A stretch of DNA of 64,000 nt, from contig JXTC01000728.1 of assembly GCA_002914845.1 (NCBI GenBank), forward strand, positions 16,415-80,414, read 5' to 3'. The translations under genes were made by a program, and so were the position numbers. The notes under the pieces were generated by a model that saw only the letters and a list, made by a program, of their open reading frames with translations, did not search any database and was not told the DNA's origin. Below, in pieces: positions 46,057 to 58,371 of the stretch. How positions within the stretch are numbered: position 1 is the first letter of the stretch; every line of letters begins with the position of its first letter. Origin of the DNA: Trema orientale (Eukaryota; Streptophyta; Magnoliopsida; Rosales; Cannabaceae).

Positions 46057-48601
46057 CCAATTACAGGGTTCAGCTATATTTTCCAAGATTGACTTGAGAT
46101 CGGGGTACCATCAGTTGAGAATTAGAGGAGAAGATGTACCAAAAACAACCTTTCGGACTTGTTATGGTCATTATGAATTCTTGGTAATGCCATTCGGATT
46201 GACCAACGCCCCAGCAGCCTTTATGGATACGATGAATAGAGTGTTCAAGGATTATCTGGATAAGTTTGTAATAGTGTTCATTGATGACATCTTGGTTTAT
46301 TCACAGTCTAAAAATGAACATGAGGAGTATTTGAGACTTACTTTGCAGAGGTTGAAGGAGAAGCAACTTTATGCGAAGTTTAAAAAGTGTGAATTTTAGC
46401 TTGAGAAAGTTGCCTTTTTGGGTCATATAGTTTCTAGTGACAGTATTTCAGTGGATCCAGCAAAGATAGAAGCGGTTAGTAAGTGGTCGAGACCAAATAA
46501 TGCTTCTGAGATACGAAGTTTTCTAGGATTGGCAGGCTACTACAGGAGATTTGTGGAGGGATTTTCTAGGATAGTGACACCTCTCACACAACTCACTAGA
46601 AAGAGTCAGAAATTTGAATGGACAGAGGCTTGTGAGAAAAGTTTTCAAGGGTTGAAGCAAAAATTGATTTTAGCCCCAATACTCACTATTCCATCTGGAT
46701 TAGGAAACTTTGTAATTTATAGCGACACGTCAAAGAAAGGATTGGGGTGTGTGCTAATGCAGAATGGTAAGGTAATAGCTTATGCCTCCAGACAATTGAA
46801 AGACTACGAGCAAAAATATCCTAATCATGACCTAGAGTTAGCAGCAGTTGTATTTGCTCTCAAGATTTAGAGACATTATCTGTACGGGGAACATTGTGAA
46901 ATATACACTGATCATAAGAGTCTCAAGTACTTTTTCACACAGAAGGAATTAAACATGAGACAAAGACGATGGTTAGAGCTGGTAAAGGACTATGATTGTG
47001 AGATTTGGTATCATCCAGGAAAAGCAAATGTTGTGGCCGATGCATTGAGTAAAAAATCACCTAGTAGTTTATCAGTTCTAAGAAAGTTATCAAAGCCTCT
47101 TCAGGAGGATAGATGTAGAACACAAATTGAGATCATCATTGGTAAATTGGCAACAATGACACTTCAGTCAACATTATTAGAAAGAATTAAACAGGGTCAG
47201 CTTACAGATCCGTATTTGTTAAAACAGAAGATGAAGTGGAAGATAGAAATACCAATGATTTTAGTATCTCAGTTAATGGGACTATGAAGTTTAAAGATAG
47301 ATTATGTGTCCCAAATGATGAAGGACTCAAGAACGAAATCCTTATAGAGGCTCACACTACACCTTATTTATTGCACCCAGGAACTACAAAGATGTATAAT
47401 GATTTGAGAATGCATTATTGGTGGCCTAGAATGAAAAAAGGACATCGTAGAGTTTGTAGCTAAGCGTCTCATATGTCAACAGATCAAAGCTGAACACCAA
47501 CGACCCGCTGGTCTATTACAACCACTGCAGATTCCAGAATAGAAATGGGAAGAAATAACTATAGATTTTATGGTTGGATTACCTAGAACCTCGAAACAGC
47601 ATGACTCCATATGAGTTATAGTAGACAGATACACAACGTCAGCACACTTCCTTCCTGTACGCATGACCTACAATATGGATCAGTTTGCAGAACTGTATAT
47701 TCAAGAAATTGTGAGATTGCATGGAGTACCAATTTCCTTTATTTCAGATTGGGATCCGCGGTTTACTTCAAAGTTTTAGGAGAGTTTGCAGAAGGCCATG
47801 GGAATCAGATTGAAGTTTAGTACAGCTTTTCACCCTCCAACAGATGGACAAACAGAAAGGACAATTCAGACTGTGGAAGATATATTATGAGCATGTACTC
47901 TAGATTTCCAAGGATCATGGAGTAAGTACCTGCCGTTGATTGAGTTTGCTTATAATAACAGTTATCAAGCAACAATTGGTGTTGCTCCATATGAAATGTT
48001 ATATGGCAGAAAGTGTCGATCTCCTATCGATTGGGATGAAATGGGAGAAAAGAAGTACCTTGGCCCAGAGTTAGTCAAAGAAACAACTGAGGCAATTGAA
48101 AAGATAAAAAAAAGAATGTTGGCTACACAGAGTCGACAGAAGAAATACGCTGATCCAATGCGAAGAGATGTAGAATTTGGTGTAGGGGATATGGTATTTT
48201 TAAAAGTAGCACCAATGAAAGGGGTGATGACATTTGGAAAGAAAGGAAAGTTGAGTCCCAGATTTATTGGACCTTTTGAGATCCTTGAAAGGGTTGGAAG
48301 TGTAGCTTATAGACTTGCTTTACCCTCGTCATTGTCAAGCATGCACAATGTCTTCCACATCTCTTTATTGAGGAAGTAGATTTCAGACCTCTCTCATCTA
48401 TTGAGCTATGAGCCACTAGAACTGAATCGAGATTTGACATATGATGAACAACCAGTACAGATACTTGACAGAAAAGAGAAAGAATTGAGAAACAAGAAAA
48501 TTCCACTAGTTAAAGTCTTGTGGAGGAATTTCGCAGTAGAAGAAGCGACTTGGGAGCGAGAGGATGAAATGAGAATCAAGTATCTAGAATTATTTGGGTA
48601 A
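46057..48601 (+). pseudogene. Tekay-like pol, C-terminal part (RT, RNase H, integrase, chromodomain)
   Basis: RT blocks: [28 protein letters not shown] (near 46170) and catalytic FIDDILVYS (near 46280). The connection [20 protein letters not shown] is near 46480. RNase H has [15 protein letters not shown] and [10 protein letters not shown]; its first Asp is present. Integrase has HPGTTKMYNDLRMHYWWP (near 47380), then many frameshifts to DGQTERTIQT (near 47845), then EFAYNNSYQATIG-like and APYEMLYGRKCRSP. The end has a chromodomain: ILDRKEKELRNKKIPLVKV followed by LWRN and EATWEREDEMR, with stop at 48599-48601. Such chromodomains target chromoviruses to marked chromatin. Several TGG-to-TAG stops (46397, 46868) fit C-to-T decay. 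Confidence 0.85.
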
Positions 48602-48627
48602 GCGAATTTCGAGGACGAAATTTTCAT

Positions 48628-48640
48628 AAGGAGGAGGGGA
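48628..48640 (+). other. Polypurine tract
   Basis: AAGGAGGAGGGGA directly before the LTR at 48642. It primes plus-strand DNA synthesis in LTR retrotransposons and confirms orientation. Confidence 0.8.
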
Positions 48641-48641
48641 T

Positions 48642-51600
48642 TGTGACATCCAGCTCCTCACATAATTAAGAGAGCCAATAATAAACATGTTCTAATTGCA
48701 TACTAGACATCTAGAAATCATTAATACTAGTTTCATAAAAACATGCTCATTCCTTATATTATGTGCATTTACATAAATGTTATTATACTAATAATTGTCA
48801 AAGTGTTCCAATGCAGTGTAAAGGCTCAATACCCTCAGACAGAGAGCTTGGTGTATGAAAAGAACGAAGAATATATTCATGAATAGCAATACTATATGCA
48901 CATATATTAAGATCACGTTGGTTGACAACTAGGTCAAATAGTAGTTTTTTGGTAAAATACAATTTTCACGCACTTCGGAGCCGAATTCACTGTGTGTTTA
49001 ACACGTCAAATAGGCTTAATTTAATATTTAGGACTCATTTATATCATTTTATTTGTCGGTTCCAAGTAAGCACGAGGTGGCAGTCATGGTACTAAATTGG
49101 TGTTTAGTTACACTAAGCTAGCTTAGATTAAGCTTAATCGCGTAGTGTCAATTTTGTGCATTCTATTAATTGGGCATTGATACTATGTTTGTATTCTTAA
49201 TTGGAGTCTAACTGACTTATTTTTATGTTAAATGATTGGTTATGGGGCTAAGTTCCACCAAATTATAATAAGATTGGCCATATAGGATCATAAGTCAAAG
49301 TATGACTAGATTTCACTTTCTAAGATAGGATTCACCAACTTTGGCTACACTTGGGTGTATAGGAGTGACCAGCAACGTGGTGACAATGCTAAGGGTGTTT
49401 TAGAGCTTGACACATGGAAAGTAATGAGCAAAATACCTAAAATACCCCTTAGAAATTTAGTTATGCCTTTTCTTAGTCATTAAGTATCACTTTTTGACCA
49501 AATCAGGTCATTCTCTTCTCCTTTCACTCCAGCCACGACCTGAATATCTCCCATCCATTTTCAGACTTCATTCAGCTCTCCTTATCCATATCCAAGAGTT
49601 TCCAAGTGGTAGAAGTCAATTTGGAGCTCTAGAAAGCAAGCTAGACCAAAACTAGTTAAGGTAACTCTACTAAATTCTCCTTTCTAGGTCTTGTCCTTTG
49701 ATTTCAATTCTCTACCTGTTTCCACTTAAATAATGGTTTATTCAGGTCCTCTTAAGTTCAAAAATCTATTTCTAAGCCTTGGGAATCAGTTTGGTAAAGA
49801 TGGAAGACAAGAAGTCTAGCAAAGACTCAAACTAGTCAAGGTAAGGTTTAAGTAGGATTTTAAATTTGTAGTGAATTTCCTTTATTTCAGCTCTTAAACC
49901 TAAGTTATTATTTGATGAATAATGGTCCTAGGAATCTTTATATATTGCTGGAAATATGAAATTTAAGTGGAGGATTAATGTTAAACCTAAAGCCCCAAAG
50001 TTTACTATTTATAGAGTTAAGCGTTTTTATGTGTAATAGATTAAGTTTTCTATATTTGTAATATGATTTCTTAAATTTGGATTGTATATTTTATGGATCG
50101 TATTATTTATTTAACTCATTTGGTGGCTGGTTATGATGACATATAAGTGTAAAAGTGGTTTTAAACTTGTTTAAACCGAAAAAGAGCTCAAGTGCACATA
50201 GATTGCTAATTGTGTATATGTGGGAATTGGATTGCTAATTGCTATTACAGGTTTAAAACCATAATTTTAATCATGTGGGAATGTCCTAAAAATAGGAGAG
50301 GTGCTGTCCAAATATTTTTAAGATGAAATGGCACCATTTAGGAGTAAATGGACTAGTTTTACAAAATTATGTGCCACTTTGGACCATTTTGTGTTAATGA
50401 ACTAGCATTTATATTTTAATACTTTTGAACAGTTTTTCAATGCTCGTTATTGATTGTCAAGTGCCTTAGGTAAATTATATGCTTCTGAGCCATTTTAAGA
50501 TCAAGTTTCTTAATTGGTGAAAGTTGTCATTTCGATCCTGTTCAAGTATTTTAATGCATTCTTTTTGTAAAATGTGCATCATGAGTAATAGTAATTTATA
50601 ACAGGTGATTTAGTACACCAATCTCTAGAGGATATTGACTCTTTCTACTATCGATTCCTATTCAGGACACGAGGTAAGTAAAGTATTCAACTGTAACACA
50701 AGAATTATGTGTTATGTGGATGTCTATTATGTTTTTATGTTCTGTATTCTGGTTATAGGCATGAACATTGACATTTCTATTCTGTATACATGCTTAGCAT
50801 TTTTATTATGGCATTATCATATATATCATAGGGTCATACAAGTTTTACGAAAAGTTTAAGAAGAGTGGCAGATTTCTGAAGTGCTTTAGTATAGTCATGC
50901 AAAGCTATGTTTATCATATAAACATAGAGAGTAGAAAGTTTTCAGAAGTTTTTGTGTCACTGTTACAGGGAAGCGGGATATATGTTTACAGTTCAGAGTG
51001 GCAGCCCCAGGGGAGGGACAAGTCTGGCAGGACTGGTCAGAAAGTTTGCCACAGTACTCCTCTAAGTTATATAGTAGATTAAACTACAGTCTTGGGCCGC
51101 CTTATTTCTTGAGCTCGACGGGGTAACGATGGAATAAGGTTAGTAACGAGCCCCACTGTGGTAAGAGCCGGCAGGAGGAGAGCCCATGGGATATCATTAA
51201 TTCAGGAAGCCCTGCAGGCACAGTGCTGAACCGAACAGTGGACACAAGACAGGGAAGGGTCTAAAGGAAATTATTTATTCTAAAACATTTAAGCAAGCAC
51301 GGTCATACATTTAATTCATGTCATTGAGCAATATGTCATCCATTACTTTACTTACTGAGCTGTAGCTCATTATAGTCTTGTGTTGCAGGTAATGATTGAG
51401 ATGACAGCATGAACTTGTGAGTTGGAGTAGAGGCCCCACCTTGATATTGTACATATGGATATTTTGACTACATGTGGGGGCCTAGTTTGTGTATTTTGGG
51501 ATGTTTTGCAGTCTCTCAATGAAGTTGTTTTTAGTTCGTCTCTTTGGGTACTTATTTACCACCTTTCATTTTGTAATATATATATTCATTGATCCATACT

Positions 51601-51740
51601 ATGTTTGTAAGTAAGGTCGGCTATTCATAAAGTTTTAAAGAAAACAAAAAATTTGAATTAGCCCGTATATTTGGAATAACGAATACAGGATTATTTTCCA
51701 AAATCTTCACTAGTAGTACGTGGTTAATGAGGGCATTATA
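48642..51740 (+). mobile_element. 3' LTR of the split Tekay element
   Basis: 3099 bp from TGTGACATCCAGC to GAGGGCATTATA (terminal CA decayed to TA). In the first ~190 bases I count about seven differences from the LTR at 58372-61514, so the pair is recent relative to most elements here. It contains the CTTGAGCTCGACGGGGTAACG and ACTTACTGAGC-TAGCTCA blocks shared by the related LTRs in the window. The small ORFs inside are mirrored in the other LTR and are not genes. Confidence 0.9.
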
Positions 51741-52323
51741 GTACTAAGAACTAGGAGCAAGCCTCATCTCAAGGAAGTATGTGAGCAATACAAGAAGATT
51801 TTTGATAAGAACTTAGATAAGGTAATGAATTTATACATCATAATATGAAAATATTGCATTGCACGTATCATTTCTTCATTTTGAAAGTTTATTTTTTAAT
51901 TTAATTCCTTACATATTTTTCATTATTAATAATTAGGACCTTGATCCTGATTTGAGGCTAAAAGAGATAGTCCAATGTCTTTGTGCTCCCCATAAATATT
52001 TCAATAAGATTAGCTGTGACCAAGACCATATAAGAAGTATCGATGTACATATCTTTATTTTACCAAAACACTAGTAAGCACTCTGAAAATTAAAATTTTT
52101 TGTGTCAATTTAGGTGTTGGATGCAGCTTTGAAGAAAGATGCTGATAAGAAAGTGAAGAAAGCAGTGACTAGAGTAATCATTACTTGAGCTGACACCAAT
52201 ATTAAACGGATAAGATATGAGTTCGGAATCCAGTATGGAGTTGCTCTGACCACAAAAATTAAAGAGACCGCTAAGGGAAACTATAAGGATTTCTTGCTTA
52301 CCTTGGTTGCTAGGGGAAACTAA
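51741..52323 (+). pseudogene. Annexin 3' exons, severed from the gene start
   Basis: Annexins are cytosolic proteins that bind membranes in a Ca2+-dependent way through four ~70-residue repeats. Three exon pieces with GT-AG introns are visible: 51741-51821 (VLRTRSKPHLKEVCEQYKK), 51937-52044 (LKEIVQCLCAPHKYF) and 52114-52323 (AVTRVIIT, then ADTNIKRIRYEFG and KETAKGNYKDFLLTLVARG, stop at 52321-52323). These fit the last two annexin repeats of plant annexins, in my reading nearest to the D4 type. A premature TGA near 52186 replaces the conserved Arg of TRAD (CGA to TGA). The frame continues from the exon at 61515 through the GTACT duplication. Confidence 0.85.
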
Positions 52324-53896
52324 AAGCCGTAGAACTCAATTTGCAATAAGGACGTGAATTTGTTGTTTGTAGAGATATTAAGAAAGTTAGCTTTTTAAGC
52401 AAGTTTTTCTCTTGTTGATTCTTGTTTTAATTTTTCTTAATAATAAGAAATAAATATAAATAGATTGGAAAAAAAAAGCCAAGTTGAAGTTAGTATTTGA
52501 ATATTCTTTGGTCACTTTTTTAATTTGAATTTTAAGGAATTTTTGAAAATGATTAATAATGAGCCAAAAGATTTAGTAAAATTGTCCTATTTTACCTCAG
52601 AATTTTGATAACCTTCTTATTTTCTAAAATGTTTCTGGTATGCATCTGAAATTAATCAATTGGTGTATTAGCACTTACTATAGATAAATTAATCGCATTC
52701 AAAAATTAAATGATGACAAATCTGTGATATGTATTATTATATATATCTTGGAATACCTAGCATTATTCTTTAAAAAATGATCTTAACATTTATATAATTG
52801 TATGCTTATTTTTCTTACTCTTAAGTCTAATATTAATACAAAATAAACCCGTTTAAAACAATTTCTTTTTGTAGTACACCTTCATATCAACCTCATTAAT
52901 TAGATTTGAAACCCAAATAGTATGAACATGAAAGTTAAACATGGTCCAAGTGGCGTTCAAAAACTTAAATGTTTTGGGAATTTTTTTAGCACTCTTTTAA
53001 CTTCGAAAATCAAAGTTTCTTTTCTGCTATTTAATATATATTTTTTGAATATTTAATAAGCCTTGGGACAATTGATACCCATATTATTTAAAAATAGTTT
53101 TAAGAAACAAATAATTTAAAAATAAAGTCGAGCAATTCTAAAATAAAGTCCATATAATCCACCAAATAAAAATACAAGATTAAACTAGGGTTTTTATGAG
53201 TTATACATATAAAAAAAGAAATAATTACAAAAATAAGTTACACTATGTTTCATACGGTCAATATTTAAATAATTAATAAAAATACGAACAAACGATATAG
53301 TCACATAGTTGTGATTTAACCCATCTTTTGTCCAAATTATTTATCTAATAAAAATTGTCATGCCCTTGTGGTATATCCTAAATGGATCGAGCTAATTAAT
53401 GTGATTAATCAGTTTTACAAAAAATATGTGATATTTAGTCGAAGAGTTCAATATTAGGCCTATAATAGAGTGCCACAATATTAATAGATAAGGGATAGTC
53501 ATAATTAAGAGATAATTATGACTGTGCATGGTTGGCCTATTAGAGTTTAGACTACTTGGATCCATAAAGTCCCCTGTCTAGCTCACACATAGCTCATAAT
53601 TAATTGAGTAATTAATTGAGCACAACAAGCCCAATAGGATTTATATGTCTCTAATACTTATAGAGAAAAGTTCTCCTATGCCTTTCTAGATATGTCACAC
53701 GCCACTCACAATCATAGAGATTGTAATTTTTGAAAAATAGAGGGAAAAGACAGAGAGAGTGATAGAGCTGAGTCAACGTGGGAGAAATCTCTACCTTGTT
53801 CATGGCCGCTAAGAGAGAGATATCCATGGTCGTAGACACGTAGTCAAAAAGAAGGAAAAACGTCTTCTAGATTATTCTGTATTGGTTAGAATGTGC
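52324..53896. other. Annexin 3' flank and an old LTR remnant
   Basis: 52324-52460 is the probable annexin 3' untranslated region, with an AATAATAAGAAATAAAT tail. 53340-53880 shares a GGATCCATAAAGTCCCCTG...AGCTCA block with 21854-21900, so it is a fragment of the same copia-type LTR family. Nothing else was recognised. Confidence 0.45.
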
Positions 53897-55501
53897 AACT
53901 ATATATTCACGTACTCCTGTGCAAATGTACATGATCACAAGTTACATAGATTTAGGAGTTAAAGTGTCAACCCTACGAGGATGGATTACTAAGTCTAAGC
54001 TAAGTATTAAAATCGGTCAATTCTAATTTTTTCCAAACAAAAGATAAGAAATGCAAAAGAAAGAAAATAAAATGTGATGCTAAGTAAATAAAATTAGATG
54101 CAAGGAAATAAATGGATCTAGGTTTACTAGATCCCCAACTTCTCTCTTGTCTTGATATCTCCTAATTTCTCTCTGAAATTAATTATTCCACTAGAGTTGT
54201 CAACCAAGAATCTAATGTGACCAAGGAGCCTTTTCTAAGTACAAATTGGATCTACTTGGAGAAGATAACACATTATCCCTAATGTGAATTAAAGTAGGTG
54301 CACTAAGATTAAGATCTCAAAAATGGTTGCACAAGTCATATAGATATATTCCTATCCTATGTAAACATACCCCATGCTAGGTAATCTTATGTTGTTTTAC
54401 GTAAGTCCAAATTTCTATTCCCTCTTCCAAGCACATAGAAATTTCACTCAATAATTTATTTAGTGATCGATTAAATATAAGCAATATATATAAAATAAAA
54501 TAAATAACACAACAATAAATTTTATTAATGAATGAGGAGAGAAATAAGCAAACACAAGTTCCTAGATTGGTTCACATAGCAAAACTAGACGAAAAAATAT
54601 TTAATTTATGATATAAATTAAGAACAATAACATTTTATTACATTGAGTTTAAAAAATATAAAATTAAAGAGAGAAAAGTTGTAGAATTCCCTTTTTAAAC
54701 AAGGTTTAAGGTTTTCCTGGAGGTTGTCAATCTCCTCCTCCAATACTTGGTGCTTGCTCTGTTGAATTCTACTTCAAAGATTTTCTCTCAATAATATCAC
54801 TCTATAAATATGAGAAAATATTAAAAAAAACTTACTAGAAAGTAAATGAAAGATGGTAAGAATAAACAACGGTGTTCGTGATGTAGTGGAAATCAAGAAA
54901 TGAAGGATTGAAGCTCCAAAACTAGAGCTCTTCTTCTTCTTCTTCTTCCATGGCTACCTTTATACCTCTCTCTCTCTCTCAATCTCCTCACCTCTTACAA
55001 TCCCAAAGATAGGGTTTTAAAGAAGTGACTCTTGCATACTTAAAAGAAGCCGAATCTGGACCCTTGGATCATCAAAAAGTTAATCTTAGGCGTCTATGTT
55101 GACCAATGACGTGGAGGATAGAGCTATGGCATGGAACGGGGTGCTGTGGCATCAAAAAGAGTCTCGAATTCCTAAGAGTTAGCACTATGGCGCCATCTTG
55201 CTACTGGCTTGGTGCCGTGGCTTCCTAGGTATGTCATTTCTTCATTTTAGGTCCGATTTGCCTCATTTTCATTGTGTTACGTTCGTGTCGAATTCATCTT
55301 CAATCCAAATGGTTTAAAACAACCATTTTTGGGGCACAAATTCATGTTTATTCTCATTTATTCACATTAATTATAAAAACATTTATTCACAATAACTACA
55401 AAACTAGATAAAAGTATATCAAACAAACAAAAATGCTTGAAAGTACATAACTATTTGAGTTCAAAATGTACTTGGTTTAGAGGTAAATATTCTCCTCATC
55501 A
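53897..55501 (-). mobile_element. Tat/Athila-like LTR (copy Y)
   Basis: On the minus strand it starts TGATGAGGAG at 55501, right after a GAGTTTGGGGGTATT tract, and runs to about 53897. It shares CATAAGATTACCTAGCATGGG and a GTCAACCCTACGAGG block with copy Z in the same order. A weaker palindrome cluster is at 55130-55235 (AGCACTATGGCGCCAT and others). The distal end is not resolved. Confidence 0.55.
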
Positions 55502-56283
55502 AATACCCCCAAACTCAAACATTTGCTTATCCTCAAGAAAAGGAAAAACACACTGAAAAGTATAGGAGATAATGCACTAATAATGATGATTTCCAATTAG
55601 TTCCCCAATGCTTAGAAAATAACATGACTCAAAGAAAAGTACAAATATTGACTAGGTATTAAGAACAATTCAAGAGCACATTTCATTTCAAATTAGAATT
55701 TCTCTGTGTGTATATATATATGCAAACATGTATTAATTAGAAATCTCAAAAATATCAATCAAGGTCCATAAATTTGCTTTTAAAATCCATCTCCACTAAC
55801 GTAAATAAACATAACACTAAGGATCAAAAGGTCTTCATTGAGCTTGTAATACTAGCTTAGGTGAAGGTATGATGATTTAGGTAAAGTGAGCTAAAATCAC
55901 CCCTAAGCACATTATCTAGGACTCATGTAGAGTTGTTCTTTCATACACTAAGTAACATACCACTAATTTCTTCTATCAACACATTGCTAAACATTTGTTC
56001 TTTTTTTTCTTCTTATTTGTTGTTGAATTGCACACTCCTAAACTTACTTCTTTCTTTCATGAACAAGTGCGTATCTCTCTCTTTTTTTTTTTTTTGGTTT
56101 TAATAGTCTGACTCCATCCATCCTCCTATAACATAGCATACCTCAAACTAACTCAATAAAAGCAGTCAATATGCTCAAGGGGTAAAGGTTGAATAATATT
56201 ATTTTAGGTTAGGAATGTGTTTGTGGTTGAAAAAGAAAAGACTTTATAAGGCTCAAAATAGGTGTTCTAGAGGATAAAATGTC
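55502..56283 (-). other. Right piece of the Tat-like 3' region, up to the inversion junction
   Basis: On the minus strand this reads from the junction (56283) CCTCTAGAACACC-ATTTTGAGCC, then CACATTCCTAACCT and ACCCCTTGAGCATATTGA, to the GGGGG tract at 55506-55510. The first block matches 43723-43748 (CCTTAGTCACCCCCTTTGAGCC), so it continues the piece that stops at 46056. Non-coding. Confidence 0.6.
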
Positions 56284-58200
56284 TCATACAAATCGTCAAT
56301 CCTAGGAAATGGGTACTTATTCTTAATTGCCACCTTATTTAACTCTCTGTAATCAATAGACCTCTGCATTGTACCATCTTTCTTCTTGACAAACAAAATT
56401 GGAGCACTCCATGTTGAATACCTAGGTCTAATGAACTTTTTATCTAAGAGTTCCTGTAATTGTGTCTTCAATTCTTTCAACTCTATAGGTGCCATTCTAT
56501 AGGGTGCCTTCGATATTGGTGCAGTACCAGGTAATAATTCAATAGTGAACTCGATTTCCCTATCTGGTGGTAATCCTGGTAATTCTTCTGGAAACACGTC
56601 TAAGAAATCCTTAACTATCGATACATCCTCAGGTCTCCATTGCTGTTCCATAGAAGTATCTATTATGTTGGCTAAATACCCTGAACAATCATTGTCTAAC
56701 AATTTCTTCGCTTTCAAAGCAGAGATGATAGGTACACTAGTTTTCAGTGGAGTACTGATGAAAACAAACTGATCCTCTTCCGAAGGTTGGAATATCACTC
56801 TTTTCTTTCCACAGTCAATAGTAGCATTATATTTGGAAAGCCAATTCATACCGAGTATTACCTCGTATTCCTGCATTTCCAATATCACAAGATCCATAAA
56901 TAGCTCTCTACCATCTATCTGTAATGGAACTCCTCTTAACCACTGATCTTAATATGGTATTTCTCCTGATGGTAATGCTGTACTGAATACCTCTGGTAAC
57001 TGATCAGGGAGTCTACCTAATCTCCTCACATATGTCATGGATGCAAATAAATGTATGGCACCAGAATTTATTAATGCATGTGTAGGTATGTCAGCGATAA
57101 GGATCTCACCTGAAACAACTGAAGGATCTATGTCTGCATCAGCCTGAGTGAGTGCAAACATCCAAGCATTAGTCTTCCTAGGTTCTTCTTTCTTCTGCTC
57201 ATTCCTCCACAATGGGCACTCTCTTTTGAAGTGACCTTCCTTACCACATTTAGAACAAACTGTGGTATGAGCTCTGCACTCTCCTGGATGGTTTTTACCA
57301 CATTTTTCACATCGTGGCTACTATTGTCTCCATTGTTATCCACTCTGTTGCCCACTCTTGAACCTCTTGTTCTGTTCTGCTTCACCTTGAAAAAATTGGC
57401 CTCTTCGTTTATTGTCATTAAAACGACCTACATTGGGCTGAAACTCTCTACGAGGAAAACTGGTAAAAGTTCTAGCTTTTAATATCTTTTCTTCTCGATG
57501 TTCAGCTCGTAAAGCTTTTTGTACAGCCTGTCCATATGAAATTGGCCCTGTAAGTCCCATGTCAACATCTCTAGCAAGCTCTGGCTTAAGTCCCTCCATA
57601 AAGCGAGTGACCCTTATGATATCATTAGGGACCATGTCTGAAGCAAACCTTGCCAACTGATCAAATTTTCTCTACTCAGCCACTGAAAGGTTGCCCTGTT
57701 GTAACTTACTAAACTCATTCACCTTTGTGGCCAACACTGCAGTATTGTAATATTTCTCGTTGAAGACAGATTGAAATTCTGCCCATATCATCTGAATAGT
57801 ATCTCTGGTTTGTCTAATCATGTCCCACCATATACGTGCATCTCTCTTTAACATATAAACAACACAATAAACTTTCCCTTTCATTAAGCTGCATAAAATC
57901 AAAGATTGTTTCTAGCGAACATTTCCATTCTTCTGCATCAAGTGGATCTGTAGTACCTTCAAATACTGGAGGGTGTTGTTTTCTGAACCGTTCATATAAT
58001 GGTTCAAGAGGGTGAAATGCAGCTGGGGCTTGTGGTGGAGGTGGTGGTGGTGGAGGATGTGCATTAAGCGGAATCTGTCTTTCCTCTATCTGTTCTGTCT
58101 GCCTACGGACCATTTCATAGAGTTCTGCTAACTATTGTGTATGTCTCTCAGGGGTAAAGCCCTCAGTAGCTCTAGATGTTTGACCTCGAGTAGCAGTCAT
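56284..58200 (-). pseudogene. Tekay-like gag-protease-RT (N-terminal part)
   Basis: The start is MTATRGQTSRATEG at 58200; a stop follows at about 58132, then a frame resumes with RRQTEQIEERQIPLN, a run of eight prolines, and FRKQHPPVFEGTTDPLDAEEW of the gag capsid domain. SVFNEKYYNTAV and ARFASDMVPN...RFMEGLKPELA follow after a frameshift near 57850. Two zinc knuckles lie near 57220-57310: CEKCGKNHPGEC and CSKCGKEGHFKREC. The protease reads INSGAIHLFAS, with the catalytic Asp of DSGA changed to Asn, and [19 protein letters not shown] has [27 protein letters not shown] and [20 protein letters not shown], then breaks off at DDLYE (56284). The last piece, 56284-56897, is a clean frame. Confidence 0.85.
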
Positions 58201-58357
58201 TTCTATGCTCCTTATCCTAATAAAAGTTAGCCAATAATAAACATGAAGCGTGCAACAAATATAAATTAATGCACATAAAATACTTACTTGTGAGCTGAGT
58301 GATTCCCTTCCTCGACATGTACATATGGACGGTCTACAGAAACGTTTTAAGCCTCCA

Positions 58358-58368
58358 CTCTGATACCA
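58358..58368 (-). other. Primer binding site, initiator tRNA-Met
   Basis: Minus strand TGGTATCAGAG, three bases inside the LTR end at 58372. A perfect match to the plant initiator tRNA-Met primer site. Confidence 0.9.
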
Positions 58369-58371
58369 ACT

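Larger units (their letters stand above)
46057..51740 (+). mobile_element. Right half of the split Tekay/Del-like retrotransposon
   Basis: Contains the C-terminal RT, RNase H, integrase, chromodomain, polypurine tract and 3' LTR. The missing 5' half is at 56284-61514 in opposite orientation. The coding content of the halves is complementary without overlap: this half starts at [12 protein letters not shown], and the other ends at FPRIDDLYE, which are adjacent in intact RT. The outer LTR end is followed by GTACT (51741-51745), and the other half's outer LTR end is preceded by the same GTACT. Confidence 0.85.

Noticed and set aside
50635..51082. Small ORFs as host genes (also mirrored at 59283-59507)
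   Set aside because: They are at equivalent positions in both LTRs of the Tekay element and have no homology that I recognise.
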